Source: JANNSO01 sp964485395 (GTDB taxonomy: Bacteria; Spirochaetota; Spirochaetia; Treponematales; UBA12059). Taken from it: a DNA stretch of 64,000 bases. The first letter of the stretch is position 1; each line of letters begins with the position of its first letter. The stretch spans positions 55,454 through 119,453 of the forward strand of contig CAZAJF010000008.1 in assembly GCA_964485395.1 (NCBI GenBank), in the 5' to 3' direction. The position numbers and the translations under genes were made by a program. The notes below the pieces were generated by a model. It was not told the origin of the DNA and made no database searches. It saw nothing but the letters and a program-made list of their open reading frames with translations. Shown piece by piece: positions 17,293-26,389 of the stretch.

Positions 17293-18591
17293 ATGGAAAC
17301 TTACGATATCGTCGTGGTAGGCGGCGGCCCCGCCGGGTTGATGGCCGCTATCGCAGCGGCCGGGCACGCTCCCGGCGCGCGCGTCGTCATCCTGGAAAAA
17401 GGTCCCCGCGCCGGACGCAAGCTGCTTACCTCGGGAGCGGGGCAATGCAACTACACCCATGAAGGCGACATAGAGGATTTTCTGGGGAAATTCGGCGGGG
17501 GCTCGAAAATGCCCGGCGATCCCGACGAGTACGGAACGCGCGCACCCGGTTCGGCCGGCCGTTTCCTCAAGCACGCCATGTACTCGTTTTCAAACACGGA
17601 CTTCGTGGCCTTCATGGAGAGCCGCGGGGTCTCTTCCACCATCGAGGAAAACGGCAAGATATTCCCCGCCTCCAAACGCTCGCTGGACATACTCAACGCG
17701 TTTATCGGCGAGGCCGAGGCGCTCGGCGTCTCGATCCGCACCAATTCCCCTATAACAAAAATTAACAACTCGAAGGACGGCTTCGTCATCCAGGCCAAAG
17801 ACGAGTCTTTTGCGGCGAAGTGCGCGGTAATAGCCACCGGCGGAGCCACGTACCCGGAAACAGGCTCGACGGGCGACGGATGGTCGTTCGCTCGGAGCCT
17901 GGGCCACCTGATAGCCGAAACCGGCCCTGCCCTCTCGCCCGTCTACGTCGACCAGTTCGCGTGGGTGGATTGCGCCGGCATATCCCTCAAGAAAATTCCC
18001 GTGGAAATCCGGGCCGAGGGCCGCACGGTGGCGTGGAACCTCAACGACGTGCTCATAACCCATACCGGCCTCTCGGGCCCGGGCATCGTGGACGCGTCGC
18101 GCTGGATGCGCCCCGGCTACGAGATACGCATACCGCTGGGCTGCTTCTACAACTACGACGACGCGGTGGACGCGATGTCGGATTACGCCAGGGACAACCC
18201 TCGGCGCCTGGTGCGCAACATGGTCGCCGAGTTTTGCGCGGCCGAGCGCATCGCCCTGCACCTGTGCCGGATAGCCGGAGTCAGGGACGACCTTAAGGCC
18301 GCGGAGCTGCCCAAGCAGATACGCTCCCGGCTCGCGCAGGGAATAACGGGTGAATCTTTTATAATATCGCAGCTCGGCGGCTTCAACGAGTCCATGGCCA
18401 GCCGGGGCGGCGTGAGCCTGGACGAAGTGGACCAGAAAACGATGCAGTCCCGCCTGGTACCGGGCCTGTTTTTCGCCGGGGAGGTCCTGGACGTCGACGG
18501 CGACACGGGCGGCTACAACATACAGGCCGCTTGCTCCACGGGGTGGCTTGCGGGAGACTGCGCCGCGGCCTTTCTTGCGGGAGAAGCCTGA
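17293..18591 (+). CDS. FAD-dependent oxidoreductase, HI0933/YhiN (BaiN) family
   Basis: The 432-aa protein begins with a Rossmann FAD-binding motif (YDIVVVGGGPAGLMAAIAAA) and the family signature EKGPRAGRKLLTSGAGQCN. A central domain inserted in the FAD domain and the C-terminal GEVLDVDGDTGGYN motif complete the family pattern. Members reduce carbon-carbon double bonds or have unknown roles. AAGGA precedes the ATG. A second unrelated-type flavoprotein gene follows after 55 bases, suggesting a two-gene operon. Confidence 0.9.
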   Translation: METYDIVVVGGGPAGLMAAIAAAGHAPGARVVILEKGPRAGRKLLTSGAGQCNYTHEGDIEDFLGKFGGGSKMPGDPDEYGTRAPGSAGRFLKHAMYSFSNTDFVAFMESRGVSSTIEENGKIFPASKRSLDILNAFIGEAEALGVSIRTNSPITKINNSKDGFVIQAKDESFAAKCAVIATGGATYPETGSTGDGWSFARSLGHLIAETGPALSPVYVDQFAWVDCAGISLKKIPVEIRAEGRTVAWNLNDVLITHTGLSGPGIVDASRWMRPGYEIRIPLGCFYNYDDAVDAMSDYARDNPRRLVRNMVAEFCAAERIALHLCRIAGVRDDLKAAELPKQIRSRLAQGITGESFIISQLGGFNESMASRGGVSLDEVDQKTMQSRLVPGLFFAGEVLDVDGDTGGYNIQAACSTGWLAGDCAAAFLAGEA

Positions 18592-18646
18592 CCGGCGACG
18601 GATTCGGGCCGACTGATCAAACAATCTGGAATATGGGAGCATACTT

Positions 18647-20179
18647 ATGGGATACGCGGAATATGACATACGGCTGCATTGCGGGGCCGCGGACGCGGAA
18701 CTGCGCAACAACATCGCCAAGAGGACGGGCCTCGTCCAATTCAGTTTCAAGGTTCTTAAAAAAAGCCTGGACGCCCGGAAAAAGCCGGACGTTTTCTGGC
18801 AATGCAGGGTAGGCGTCACTTCAGCCGAGATAAAGACGGGGGATCAACCCAAGACACCGGCGCTGGAACCCGAATTCAAAAAAAGGGAGACCCGCGCCGT
18901 CATCGTCGGCTCGGGACCGGCCGGCACGTTCGCGGCGCGGTATCTGGCATTGAGCGGTTTCCGGGTAACGGTCATCGAGCGGGGAAGCCGCGTGCAGGAA
19001 AGAAAGGACGCCATCAAGGCGTTCGAGCGCGGCGGAGCCTTTCCAAAGGCGAACAACTACTCGTTCGGCGAAGGCGGCGCGGGAACATTTTCCGACGGCA
19101 AGCTCAGCTCAAGGACCAAGGGCCTCGACGCCGAGCGCAATTTCGTGTTCGACGCCTTCATAAAGGCCGGAGCGCCCGAGGAAATCGCGTATATGACGCA
19201 CCCTCACCTCGGAAGCGATAATTTATTTACAATCACGGGAAGGATGCGCTCCGAGCTCGAGGCGCTGGGATGCACGTTCCTGTTCGACACCCTGGCCACC
19301 GACATCATCGTAGCGAACGGACGCGTCACCGGCGTCGAGACGACAGGAGGCACGATAGACGCGGACCATGTCGTCTTCGCCTGCGGGCACTCGGCAATGG
19401 AAACCTACCGCATGCTCATGGCGCGAGGGGTTCCCTTCAGTAATAAAAACTTCGCCATAGGATTCCGGGCGGAGCACGAGCAGCGCATCGTCAACTTCGC
19501 CCAGTGGGGCAAGGCCGCACTTCCAGGGGTAAAAGCCGCGGAATACAGGCTGGCCGCGCAGGCGAAAGACGGCACGGGCGTATACTCGTTCTGCATGTGC
19601 CCGGGAGGCAGGGTGGTTCCGGCTTCCGCGTACGAGGGAACGGGCGTCGTGAACGGCATGAGCAACTACGCGCGAAGCGGCCAGTATGCCAACGCCGCGA
19701 TCGTCGCGGGCATCAACCTCGAACGGCTCCTGGGACCGGACATCAAGCCGGAGGCCGCTCTGGACTGGCTTGAGAACCTGGAACGCTCGTTCTACTCCCT
19801 TGCGGAAGGCTACAAGGCTCCTGCCATGAGCATAAGGAATTTCCTCGGGCTCAAGGATAAATCACCCCTTCCAGCCTCCACCTACTCGCTTGGGCTCGCA
19901 CCGGCGGATCTGCGGAGAACGTTGCCTCCGACTATAATCGCGGCACTTCAGGAAGGCCTCACCCAATTCTGCCGAACCCTCAAAGGATTCGACGGCGGAC
20001 TTCTGCTGGGTCTTGAAAGCAAGACTTCGGCGCCCATCCAGGCCAAGCGCGACCCGGATACTTTCAATTGCGGCTACCCGAATCTGTACGTGTGCGGGGA
20101 AGGCGGCGGCTGGTCCGGCGGCATCGTAAGCTCGGCCTGCGACGGACTCAAGACGGCGCGCGCGATCGCCTCGAACTAA
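18647..20179 (+). CDS. Uncharacterised FAD-dependent dehydrogenase (COG2509 type)
   Basis: The 510-aa protein has an N-terminal region (residues 1-80) like the small ferredoxin-fold extension of this family, followed by the FAD motif VIVGSGPAGTFAARYLA and the family pattern GRRG-like ERGSRVQERKD, then NNYSFGEGGAGTFSDGKL. The C-terminal GEGGGWSGGIVSSACDG segment closes the FAD domain. A Cys-containing SFCMCPGG motif lies centrally. The reaction is unknown. GGGAG precedes ATG 18647 at good distance. Confidence 0.88.
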   Translation: MGYAEYDIRLHCGAADAELRNNIAKRTGLVQFSFKVLKKSLDARKKPDVFWQCRVGVTSAEIKTGDQPKTPALEPEFKKRETRAVIVGSGPAGTFAARYLALSGFRVTVIERGSRVQERKDAIKAFERGGAFPKANNYSFGEGGAGTFSDGKLSSRTKGLDAERNFVFDAFIKAGAPEEIAYMTHPHLGSDNLFTITGRMRSELEALGCTFLFDTLATDIIVANGRVTGVETTGGTIDADHVVFACGHSAMETYRMLMARGVPFSNKNFAIGFRAEHEQRIVNFAQWGKAALPGVKAAEYRLAAQAKDGTGVYSFCMCPGGRVVPASAYEGTGVVNGMSNYARSGQYANAAIVAGINLERLLGPDIKPEAALDWLENLERSFYSLAEGYKAPAMSIRNFLGLKDKSPLPASTYSLGLAPADLRRTLPPTIIAALQEGLTQFCRTLKGFDGGLLLGLESKTSAPIQAKRDPDTFNCGYPNLYVCGEGGGWSGGIVSSACDGLKTARAIASN

Positions 20180-20186
20180 AACATCG

Positions 20187-20215
20187 CGTGCTTCGGCGCG
20201 ACGCGGCGAAGCACG
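20187..20215 (+). repeat. Hairpin upstream of the WYL regulator gene
   Basis: Perfect 9-base arms (CGTGCTTCG, CGAAGCACG) with an 11-base loop sit 15 bases before the start codon and next to its purine-rich ribosome binding site. No T-run follows, so it is unlikely to be a simple terminator. Confidence 0.55.
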
Positions 20216-20230
20216 AAAAGGCCTATACGC

Positions 20231-21148
20231 ATGAAAAACGATCGACTGTTCGGGATACTGCTCCTGCTCCTCGACAAGGGTTTCGCGACGGCGGAATCGC
20301 TGGCGACGCGCTTCGAGGTATCCCCCAGGACGATCTACCGCGATATGGACGCGCTCAACGCATCGGGAATCCCCATCGTTTCCGACTCGGGACCCGGAGG
20401 CGGCTACTCGATCCTGCGGTCCTTCCGATTCGATCGATCATATTTTTCACCGAAGGAACTTGCAGCCCTGGACACTTTTACGGGCGGGATAAGCGACATC
20501 GTCAACGATCCTGAGCTCGAGTCGGCGCTTGGCAAGATCCGCGCTATGGGGAAAACCGGCCGCTCCGGTTTCAGGCCGAGCCTACGCTTCGCAGCCCCTC
20601 CCTGGAGCGTGCGGATGCCCGGAGAGAAGCTCGTGGAACCGCTCCGAAGCGCCTGCGAGGAAAGCATCGTCGTCTCGTTTTCATACATCGACGCCGCGGG
20701 CGCCCGCAGCGAGCGCAGCGCCGAACCGCGTGAAGTAATAATCACCCAGTTTTCGTACTACCTGCACGCCTTCTGCAGGACCCGCGCCGATTTCCGGCTT
20801 TTCAAGCTGTCGCGCATGGAGAGCCTGCGCCTCGGTCCGGAACGCTTCGACCCGAACCTCCGTCAGTTTCCGGAGCCATGGGCTTCGATGTGGGGGTCCG
20901 AACAAATCGAGCGCATCGTCATCGAGATCGATGAAACCGCCTTGCCGCGCGTATTGGATATCTTCCCCGACGCCCGGCGCCAACCCGCGGGCAAAAACAG
21001 GATCAGCCTCGCCTTCGAGCATCCTTCGGGACAGTACCTCGCCGGCATACTGCTCTCCATTCCCGGAACCCGCGTCATCGAGCCGCCCGGGCTCAAGGAT
21101 CTCTGCCTTGAAATCTGCAGCGCCTTTGCGGCAGCGAATAATCACTGA
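20231..21148 (+). CDS. YafY-type transcriptional regulator (HTH_11 and WYL domains)
   Basis: The 305-aa protein has an N-terminal winged helix-turn-helix (residues about 5-60: LLDKGFATAESLATRFEVSPRTIYRDMDAL) and a WYL-type ligand-sensing domain (about 135-210), in which the motif is relaxed, followed by a C-terminal WCX-like domain. Such proteins are usually DNA-damage- or nucleotide-responsive, or local, regulators. The DUF3795 gene that follows is separated by a short promoter-like region with an inverted repeat, which could be its operator. Confidence 0.88.
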   Translation: MKNDRLFGILLLLLDKGFATAESLATRFEVSPRTIYRDMDALNASGIPIVSDSGPGGGYSILRSFRFDRSYFSPKELAALDTFTGGISDIVNDPELESALGKIRAMGKTGRSGFRPSLRFAAPPWSVRMPGEKLVEPLRSACEESIVVSFSYIDAAGARSERSAEPREVIITQFSYYLHAFCRTRADFRLFKLSRMESLRLGPERFDPNLRQFPEPWASMWGSEQIERIVIEIDETALPRVLDIFPDARRQPAGKNRISLAFEHPSGQYLAGILLSIPGTRVIEPPGLKDLCLEICSAFAAANNH

Positions 21149-21196
21149 CGCCCCCTGACAGGAATCGCGCCCCATACTGGGCGCCAGGAGGAAACT

Positions 21197-21547
21197 ATGG
21201 ATACAACGATGACAGCGGCCTGCGGACTCGACTGCGGCGCCTGCCCCGCGCGGACGGCCTGGAAAACAAACGACAATGCGCTCAGGATGAAGACGGCCAA
21301 GGAATGGTCCGAACAGTTCCATGCCGACATCAAGCCCGAGACGGTAAACTGCTCAGGCTGCCTGGATATGGAAGGCCCGAAATTCAGCCATTGCGCCGAA
21401 TGCGATATCCGCGCATGCGTACGAACGAAGGCTTTGGCCAACTGCGCCGCTTGCGCCGATTTTTCCGGGTGCGGAAAAATCAATGGTTTTTTACAGTACA
21501 TACCGGAGGCCAAGGCCCGCTTGGAAGAAATCAGATCAAATCCCTAA
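21197..21547 (+). CDS. DUF3795 family cysteine-rich protein
   Basis: The 116-aa protein starts with the DUF3795 pattern ACGLDCGACPA and carries about a dozen Cys in pairs (NCSGC, HCAEC, ANCAACADFSGC), suggesting metal or Fe-S binding. There is no signal peptide. AGGAGG precedes the ATG. Upstream, CATACT sits between GCGCC and GGCGC arms, an arrangement that could be a regulated promoter answering to the preceding WYL regulator. The biochemical role of the family is unknown. Confidence 0.85.
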   Translation: MDTTMTAACGLDCGACPARTAWKTNDNALRMKTAKEWSEQFHADIKPETVNCSGCLDMEGPKFSHCAECDIRACVRTKALANCAACADFSGCGKINGFLQYIPEAKARLEEIRSNP

Positions 21548-21590
21548 ATTCTGAATCGCGGCAGTACTCGACGGTATTTCGATCGAGTAT

Positions 21591-21619
21591 TGTTGCGATC
21601 CCGGAAAATGGCCTATAAT
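21591..21619 (+). promoter_or_regulatory. Promoter of the ABC exporter operon
   Basis: TGTTGC (21591-21596), a 17-base spacer and a perfect TATAAT (21614-21619). A GAGGTG ribosome binding site follows before ATG 21642. Confidence 0.6.
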
Positions 21620-21641
21620 CACTCTAGCGCGAGGTGTTTCC

Positions 21642-23408
21642 ATGCAGCATAAATCTTCCGAATTCCGTTCCGGGGAATCCCATGGCTACGATACCAGGAC
21701 TCCGATAAGATGGATATTTTCCCATATCATGCGTTATCCCTGGCTTCCCGTCCTGGCCTTGATTTTTGCGCTTGCCAACAACATCGCCTACGCGGGCGTC
21801 AAGATATTGATCGGCCGGGGATTCGACATCCTGTCGCAGCCGGGTTGGACGAACCTCAGCCTGCTCATTGTCGCCGGAACCATCGCCGGCGCGGCCGTGG
21901 TGCAGGGATTGGGCGGCATAACGCGCAATCTTTCCTTTGAGTTCCTGGCGCAAAAGATAGAACGGGACGCCCGAGGGGAATTGTTCGAGTCGCTCCTTGG
22001 TAAAAGCCAGACCTTCCACTCCAAGATGAAGGTCGGCGACCTCATGGCACGGGCAACCAACGACGTACACTTTCTTAATTTGATGTTTTCCCCCGGCCTT
22101 GCGCTCATCGTGGATTCCGGACTGACCAGCATCGTCCCGCTCGTCATGGTGGCGCTCATCGACCCTCGGCTGCTCCTCGTTCCCTGCCTGTTCATGGTGG
22201 GGCTTTTCATAACCGTGCGGCATTACAACAGGAAGCTCAACCCCCTCACCGACGAGCAGCGCGAGCGATTCGGCCAGATGAACGCCGATCTCGCGGATTC
22301 CCTCGAAGGGATCGAGACCGTCAAGTCCAATCTCGGCGAAGTGCGCGAGACCGTAAAATTCGCGCTGAACGCCGGCCGCCTCCGCGACCTGTACATCCAG
22401 GTAGCCAAGGTCGAGGGCAAGTACTGGCCGCTGCTCGTCTTTGCCGTAGCTTGGGGAGCGGGCTTCCTGCATGCCCTGCTCTTATGGCGCGCGGGCCAGA
22501 TCACCGCGGGCGAGGCCGTAAGCTACATGATGATGTACGACGCCTTCAGGTTCACCACATTCATATCATTATTTTCTTTTAACTTATTTCAGATGGGCCT
22601 TTCAAGCGCCGGCCGAGTACTGGAAACCATCAACTCGCGAACGGACCTCGACGAGAACGTAAACGGCCGCAGCGAAACCATCAAGGGCGCCGTGGAATTC
22701 CGCAACGTGTCCTTCTCCTTCGGCGGCGACGACGGATCGGCAGTCCTCAAGGACGTTTCCTTCGTCGTGGAACCCGGGCAGACCGTCGCCGTCGTAGGCA
22801 GGACAGGCTCTGGAAAGACGAGCCTGGCGCGCCTGGTAACCCGCGTTTTCGACGCGAACAAGGGCAGCGTGCTCGTGGACGGCACCGACGTGCGGCAGTG
22901 GAACCTGGAAAGCCTCCGCTCGCAGACCGCGGCGGTGGAGCAGGACGTGTTCCTTTTCGGTAAATCCATCGAGGAAAACATAGCTTTCGGCAAACCCGAC
23001 GCAACGCGCGAAGACACCAGGCGAGCAGCGAAAGAAGCCCAGGCGGATACTTTTATAACATCATTCGAGAAAGGATACGAAACGACCGTAGGCGAGCGCG
23101 GCGTTACCATGTCCGGAGGGCAGAAGCAGCGGATAGCCATCGCCCGCGCCTTCATCGCTGATCCGCGCATTCTCATCCTGGACGACTCCACGAGCGCGGT
23201 GGATTCCCGCACCGAGGACGAAATACAGAAAGCCATGCGCCGCGCAGGCGAAGGCAGGACCACGTTCCTGATCACGCATCGGCTTTCTCAGATCCGCTGG
23301 GCGGACCGCATACTGCTTCTCGAGGGCGGCAGGCTGGTGGCTCAAGGCAAACACGAGGACCTGATGGCAGGTTCCGAAGATTATCGCCGTCTTTTTGCGA
23401 GGGTGTAA
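21642..23408 (+). CDS. ABC exporter half-transporter (permease-ATPase), degenerate-site subunit
   Basis: The 588-aa protein has six membrane helices (residues about 25-310) fused to an ABC ATPase (about 345-585) with Walker A GRTGSGKT, Q-loop, signature MSGGQ and H-loop ITHR. In the Walker B end (ILILDDSTSAVD) the catalytic Glu is replaced by Asp, typical of the degenerate-site subunit in heterodimeric exporters such as TM287/288. The second subunit starts 2 bases downstream. Such pumps export drugs, lipids or peptides; the substrate is not predictable. Confidence 0.93.
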   Translation: MQHKSSEFRSGESHGYDTRTPIRWIFSHIMRYPWLPVLALIFALANNIAYAGVKILIGRGFDILSQPGWTNLSLLIVAGTIAGAAVVQGLGGITRNLSFEFLAQKIERDARGELFESLLGKSQTFHSKMKVGDLMARATNDVHFLNLMFSPGLALIVDSGLTSIVPLVMVALIDPRLLLVPCLFMVGLFITVRHYNRKLNPLTDEQRERFGQMNADLADSLEGIETVKSNLGEVRETVKFALNAGRLRDLYIQVAKVEGKYWPLLVFAVAWGAGFLHALLLWRAGQITAGEAVSYMMMYDAFRFTTFISLFSFNLFQMGLSSAGRVLETINSRTDLDENVNGRSETIKGAVEFRNVSFSFGGDDGSAVLKDVSFVVEPGQTVAVVGRTGSGKTSLARLVTRVFDANKGSVLVDGTDVRQWNLESLRSQTAAVEQDVFLFGKSIEENIAFGKPDATREDTRRAAKEAQADTFITSFEKGYETTVGERGVTMSGGQKQRIAIARAFIADPRILILDDSTSAVDSRTEDEIQKAMRRAGEGRTTFLITHRLSQIRWADRILLLEGGRLVAQGKHEDLMAGSEDYRRLFARV

Positions 23409-23410
23409 GC

Positions 23411-25255
23411 ATGGGATTCATAATGGACGGCCTCGAATCCGAGGCATACGACAGAAAATACACGGACAAGGCTCTCTTTAAAAGAATCGCTTCTTACTTT
23501 TCGCCCTTCAAGGCCAGATTGTCCATCGTGGGCCTCGTGCTCGCGGCCGCCGCGCTTTCCGAGTTCGCGGCGCTCACGGTTATCTCGCGTGCCCTCGATA
23601 CGGCGGCGAAGAGCACCCCCACGGGAGTGATCGTGGGACTCGCTTGCGCGGTAGGCGGGTTCGGAGTCATCGGCTGGCTTTTCAACTTCATACGGCATTA
23701 CCTTTCCGGCCGCGTCGTGGGGCAGAGCATATGCCAGCTCCGGTCCGACGCCTTCGGCAAGGCCATGGAGCACGATCTGTCGTTTTACGACGAGAACACT
23801 TCCGGAAAGGTAGTAAGCAGGATAACCACCGATACCGAGGATTTCGCCGGCATCATAGGACTCGTCACGGATTTCCTGTCGCAGCTGATGATCGTGGCTT
23901 TTTTCTTCGTATACCTGATGGGAATAAGCTGGAGGCTGTCGCTGCTGCTCCTGGCAATGGCACCGCTGGCGATCGGAGTCGCCGTCGGATTCAGGAAGCT
24001 CGCCCGCTTCGTTACCAAGAACGCGAAGCGCGTGACGGCCGAGGTAAACGGCAGGATACAGGAATCGATATCGGGCATATCCGTGGCCAAAGGATTCCGC
24101 CGCGAACGGGCGCTCTGGGGCGAGTTTAAAAACGATAACAAACTTTCGTACCGCTACCACCTTCGCCGAGGCATCGTCATGCAGCTTATCTTCCCCATCG
24201 TCGCCATCGCGGCGGGAATAGGCAACGGCGCGGTAGCCTATGCAGGCGGCCAGATCGTCAGGTCTGGAGCCATAAGTCTCGGCGAATGGTTCCTCTTCAT
24301 GCAGGCCGTTGGCTATTTTTGGTGGCCGCTCCTCAACATAGCCAGTTTCTGGAGCCAGCTCCAGGATGGCCTGGCCGCAGCCGAGCGGGTCTTCAGCCTT
24401 GTGGACCGCGAACCGAGGGTCAAGCAGACGCTTCCAGCCGTGATGGATTCCCGTATCCCTCCCGCGATTCCCGTCTGTACCGAGGAAAAAGCCTGCGGCT
24501 CGGAAATACTCCTGCGCGGCGTTAATTTTTCTTACTCAAGCAAGGAAACCGTGCTGTCTGATTTTTCGCTCAGGATCGCGCCGGCGGAAAAAGTCGCCAT
24601 CGTCGGAAGAACCGGGGCGGGCAAATCCAGCATCGTCAAACTACTGTGCCGCTTCTATGAATTCCAGGCCGGCACCATAACGATTAACGGAACCGATATC
24701 CGCACGATTCCCTTCGAGTCCTTGCGGGCCTCGATCGGGCTCGTTTCCCAGGACCCATTCCTATTCCCGGGGACAGTGCTCGAAAACATACGCTACGCAA
24801 AACCCGGAGCCACCGACCAAGACGTGGAAAAAGCCGCCAGGTCGCTGGGGCGCGGCGACTGGGTGGACGACCTTCCCGACGGCCTATCCACGCAGACAGG
24901 CCACCGGGGCTCCTCGGTGAGCATGGGCCAGCGGCAACTCGTCTCGTTGGCCCGAGTTCTCCTGAAAGATCCCTCGATATTCATTTTGGACGAGGCGACA
25001 TCCAGCGTCGATCCGTTTACGGAGGCGCAAATACAGGAAGGTCTCGAAACGGTAATGATAGGCCGTACCGCAATCGTCATAGCGCACCGGCTTTCCACAG
25101 TGCGCTTCACCGACAGGATTATCGTGCTGGAAAAGGGCTCAATAATAGAAGAAGGCTCGCATAATGAAATGCTGGCAAGAGGCGGCCATTATGCAGAACT
25201 CTACGAAACCTATTTCCGGCATCAAAGCATCGAGTATATAGAAAAATTGATTTAA
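23411..25255 (+). CDS. ABC exporter half-transporter (permease-ATPase), catalytic subunit
   Basis: This 614-aa partner of the preceding gene has six membrane helices (about 30-325) and an ABC ATPase (about 370-610). Walker A GRTGAGKS and Walker B ILDEATSSVD are canonical, but the signature reads VSMGQ rather than LSGGQ. Its altered signature pairs with the altered Walker B of the upstream subunit to form one degenerate and one active ATP site. A short gap and the lack of a promoter between them support obligate heterodimer expression. Confidence 0.93.
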   Translation: MGFIMDGLESEAYDRKYTDKALFKRIASYFSPFKARLSIVGLVLAAAALSEFAALTVISRALDTAAKSTPTGVIVGLACAVGGFGVIGWLFNFIRHYLSGRVVGQSICQLRSDAFGKAMEHDLSFYDENTSGKVVSRITTDTEDFAGIIGLVTDFLSQLMIVAFFFVYLMGISWRLSLLLLAMAPLAIGVAVGFRKLARFVTKNAKRVTAEVNGRIQESISGISVAKGFRRERALWGEFKNDNKLSYRYHLRRGIVMQLIFPIVAIAAGIGNGAVAYAGGQIVRSGAISLGEWFLFMQAVGYFWWPLLNIASFWSQLQDGLAAAERVFSLVDREPRVKQTLPAVMDSRIPPAIPVCTEEKACGSEILLRGVNFSYSSKETVLSDFSLRIAPAEKVAIVGRTGAGKSSIVKLLCRFYEFQAGTITINGTDIRTIPFESLRASIGLVSQDPFLFPGTVLENIRYAKPGATDQDVEKAARSLGRGDWVDDLPDGLSTQTGHRGSSVSMGQRQLVSLARVLLKDPSIFILDEATSSVDPFTEAQIQEGLETVMIGRTAIVIAHRLSTVRFTDRIIVLEKGSIIEEGSHNEMLARGGHYAELYETYFRHQSIEYIEKLI

Positions 25256-25322
25256 AAGGCCGGATGTGCTACTCTAGAGTTGTATCGTTCTCTTTAAGAC
25301 ACATAGCGACGGAGGAACGTGA

Positions 25323-25976
25323 ATGCTCGATTTTATCGTCAAGGGCGGCGTGGTTTTATGGCTGATCATGGTTCTCTCCGTTCTCGGGGCAGCCATCATC
25401 ATAGAGCGGCTCCTTTACTTCAGGCGCATCAACGTGGATGAGGATAAATTATACGCCCGCATCAAGGCATCGGTGGAAAAAGGCCATTATGACGAAGCCA
25501 TGTCAATTTGCGACAATAACGTGTCTCCGCTCTCCGCGCTCATAAAGGTAGGAATCGAGCACAGGGAATATACGCCTTCCGCCCAAAAGGAAGTGCTCAA
25601 GGACGCGGCCAACCAGGAAATACCCCGCCTTGAAAAAAACATCTCCGCGCTCGGAACCATCGCGCACATAGCCCCGCTCCTTGGGCTCCTGGGTACGGTA
25701 ACGGGAACCATGAAGGCGTTCGGCGTGCTCGGAAGGTTCGGAGCCGTGACCGATCCTTCCATCCTGGCCCAAGGCGTCTCGGAGGCGCTTATCACCACCG
25801 TGGGCGGCATCGTCGTCGCCGTACCTGCCGTAATTTTTTATAACCTGCTGGTAACGAGGGTCAACCTTATACTCATCAAGATGGAAAATCAGGTAAACGC
25901 CCTCATCCTGATGATAGGCTCGGGCAGAAAGAACGACGAGAACGGCAGGCGTCCCGCGGAGAAGGCCACGCCATGA
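25323..25976 (+). CDS. exbB: MotA/TolQ/ExbB proton channel family protein
   Basis: The 217-aa protein has the ExbB/TolQ layout: one N-terminal membrane helix (about 10-28), a cytoplasmic loop, and two C-terminal helices (about 115-140 and 155-180) with the conserved LGLLGTVTGTMKAF and VSEALITTVGGIVVAVPAV segments. With ExbD it forms the inner-membrane proton channel that energises TonB or Tol systems. GGAGG precedes the ATG. The exbD gene overlaps its end by 4 bases and a tonB-like gene follows, so it is an ExbB rather than TolQ by context. Confidence 0.93.
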   Translation: MLDFIVKGGVVLWLIMVLSVLGAAIIIERLLYFRRINVDEDKLYARIKASVEKGHYDEAMSICDNNVSPLSALIKVGIEHREYTPSAQKEVLKDAANQEIPRLEKNISALGTIAHIAPLLGLLGTVTGTMKAFGVLGRFGAVTDPSILAQGVSEALITTVGGIVVAVPAVIFYNLLVTRVNLILIKMENQVNALILMIGSGRKNDENGRRPAEKATP

Positions 25977-26389
25977 CCTTCGAACGGCGACTGAAACCGA
26001 ACATCATGGTCGACCTGACGCCCCTCATCGACGTGGTGTTTCAACTCGTCATCTTCTTCATGATTTCGAGCACGTTCAAGACGGCTCCCGGTATCGCGCT
26101 GACCTTGCCTGATTCGAGCACCGCCACGGTGATCACCTCTACCGAACTTTCCGTGGTGGCGGTTTCCGAAGACGAAGTATACGTGAACAAGGTACGAACC
26201 GACGCAAAGGGAGCCGTGACCGTGATTAAAGGCCAGTTGGAAGGCAAAACCATGTCCGAGGTAAAAGCCACCCTCGCGGCCCAAGCCGGCGCGCCGTATC
26301 AGCTTGTAGTCAGCCTGCTGGACGCCTTGCGTCAAAACGGGATCGAGGCGGTCGGGCTCGCGACCCAAAACGCCAAAGCCGGACCATGA
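25973..26389 (+). CDS. exbD: Biopolymer transport protein ExbD/TolR family
   Basis: The 138-aa protein has a short cytoplasmic N-terminus, one membrane helix (about 17-38) with the essential Asp in PLIDVVFQL, and a periplasmic domain. It completes the ExbB-ExbD proton channel. Start ATG 25973 overlaps the exbB stop (ATGA) and its own end overlaps the tonB-like start, a tightly coupled three-gene unit. Confidence 0.94.
   Translation: MTFERRLKPNIMVDLTPLIDVVFQLVIFFMISSTFKTAPGIALTLPDSSTATVITSTELSVVAVSEDEVYVNKVRTDAKGAVTVIKGQLEGKTMSEVKATLAAQAGAPYQLVVSLLDALRQNGIEAVGLATQNAKAGP

Noticed and set aside
24769..24785. GGGGACAGTGCTCGAAA in the second ABC exporter gene
   Set aside because: It encodes the family-conserved PGTVLENI segment, so the match to the repeat may be chance.
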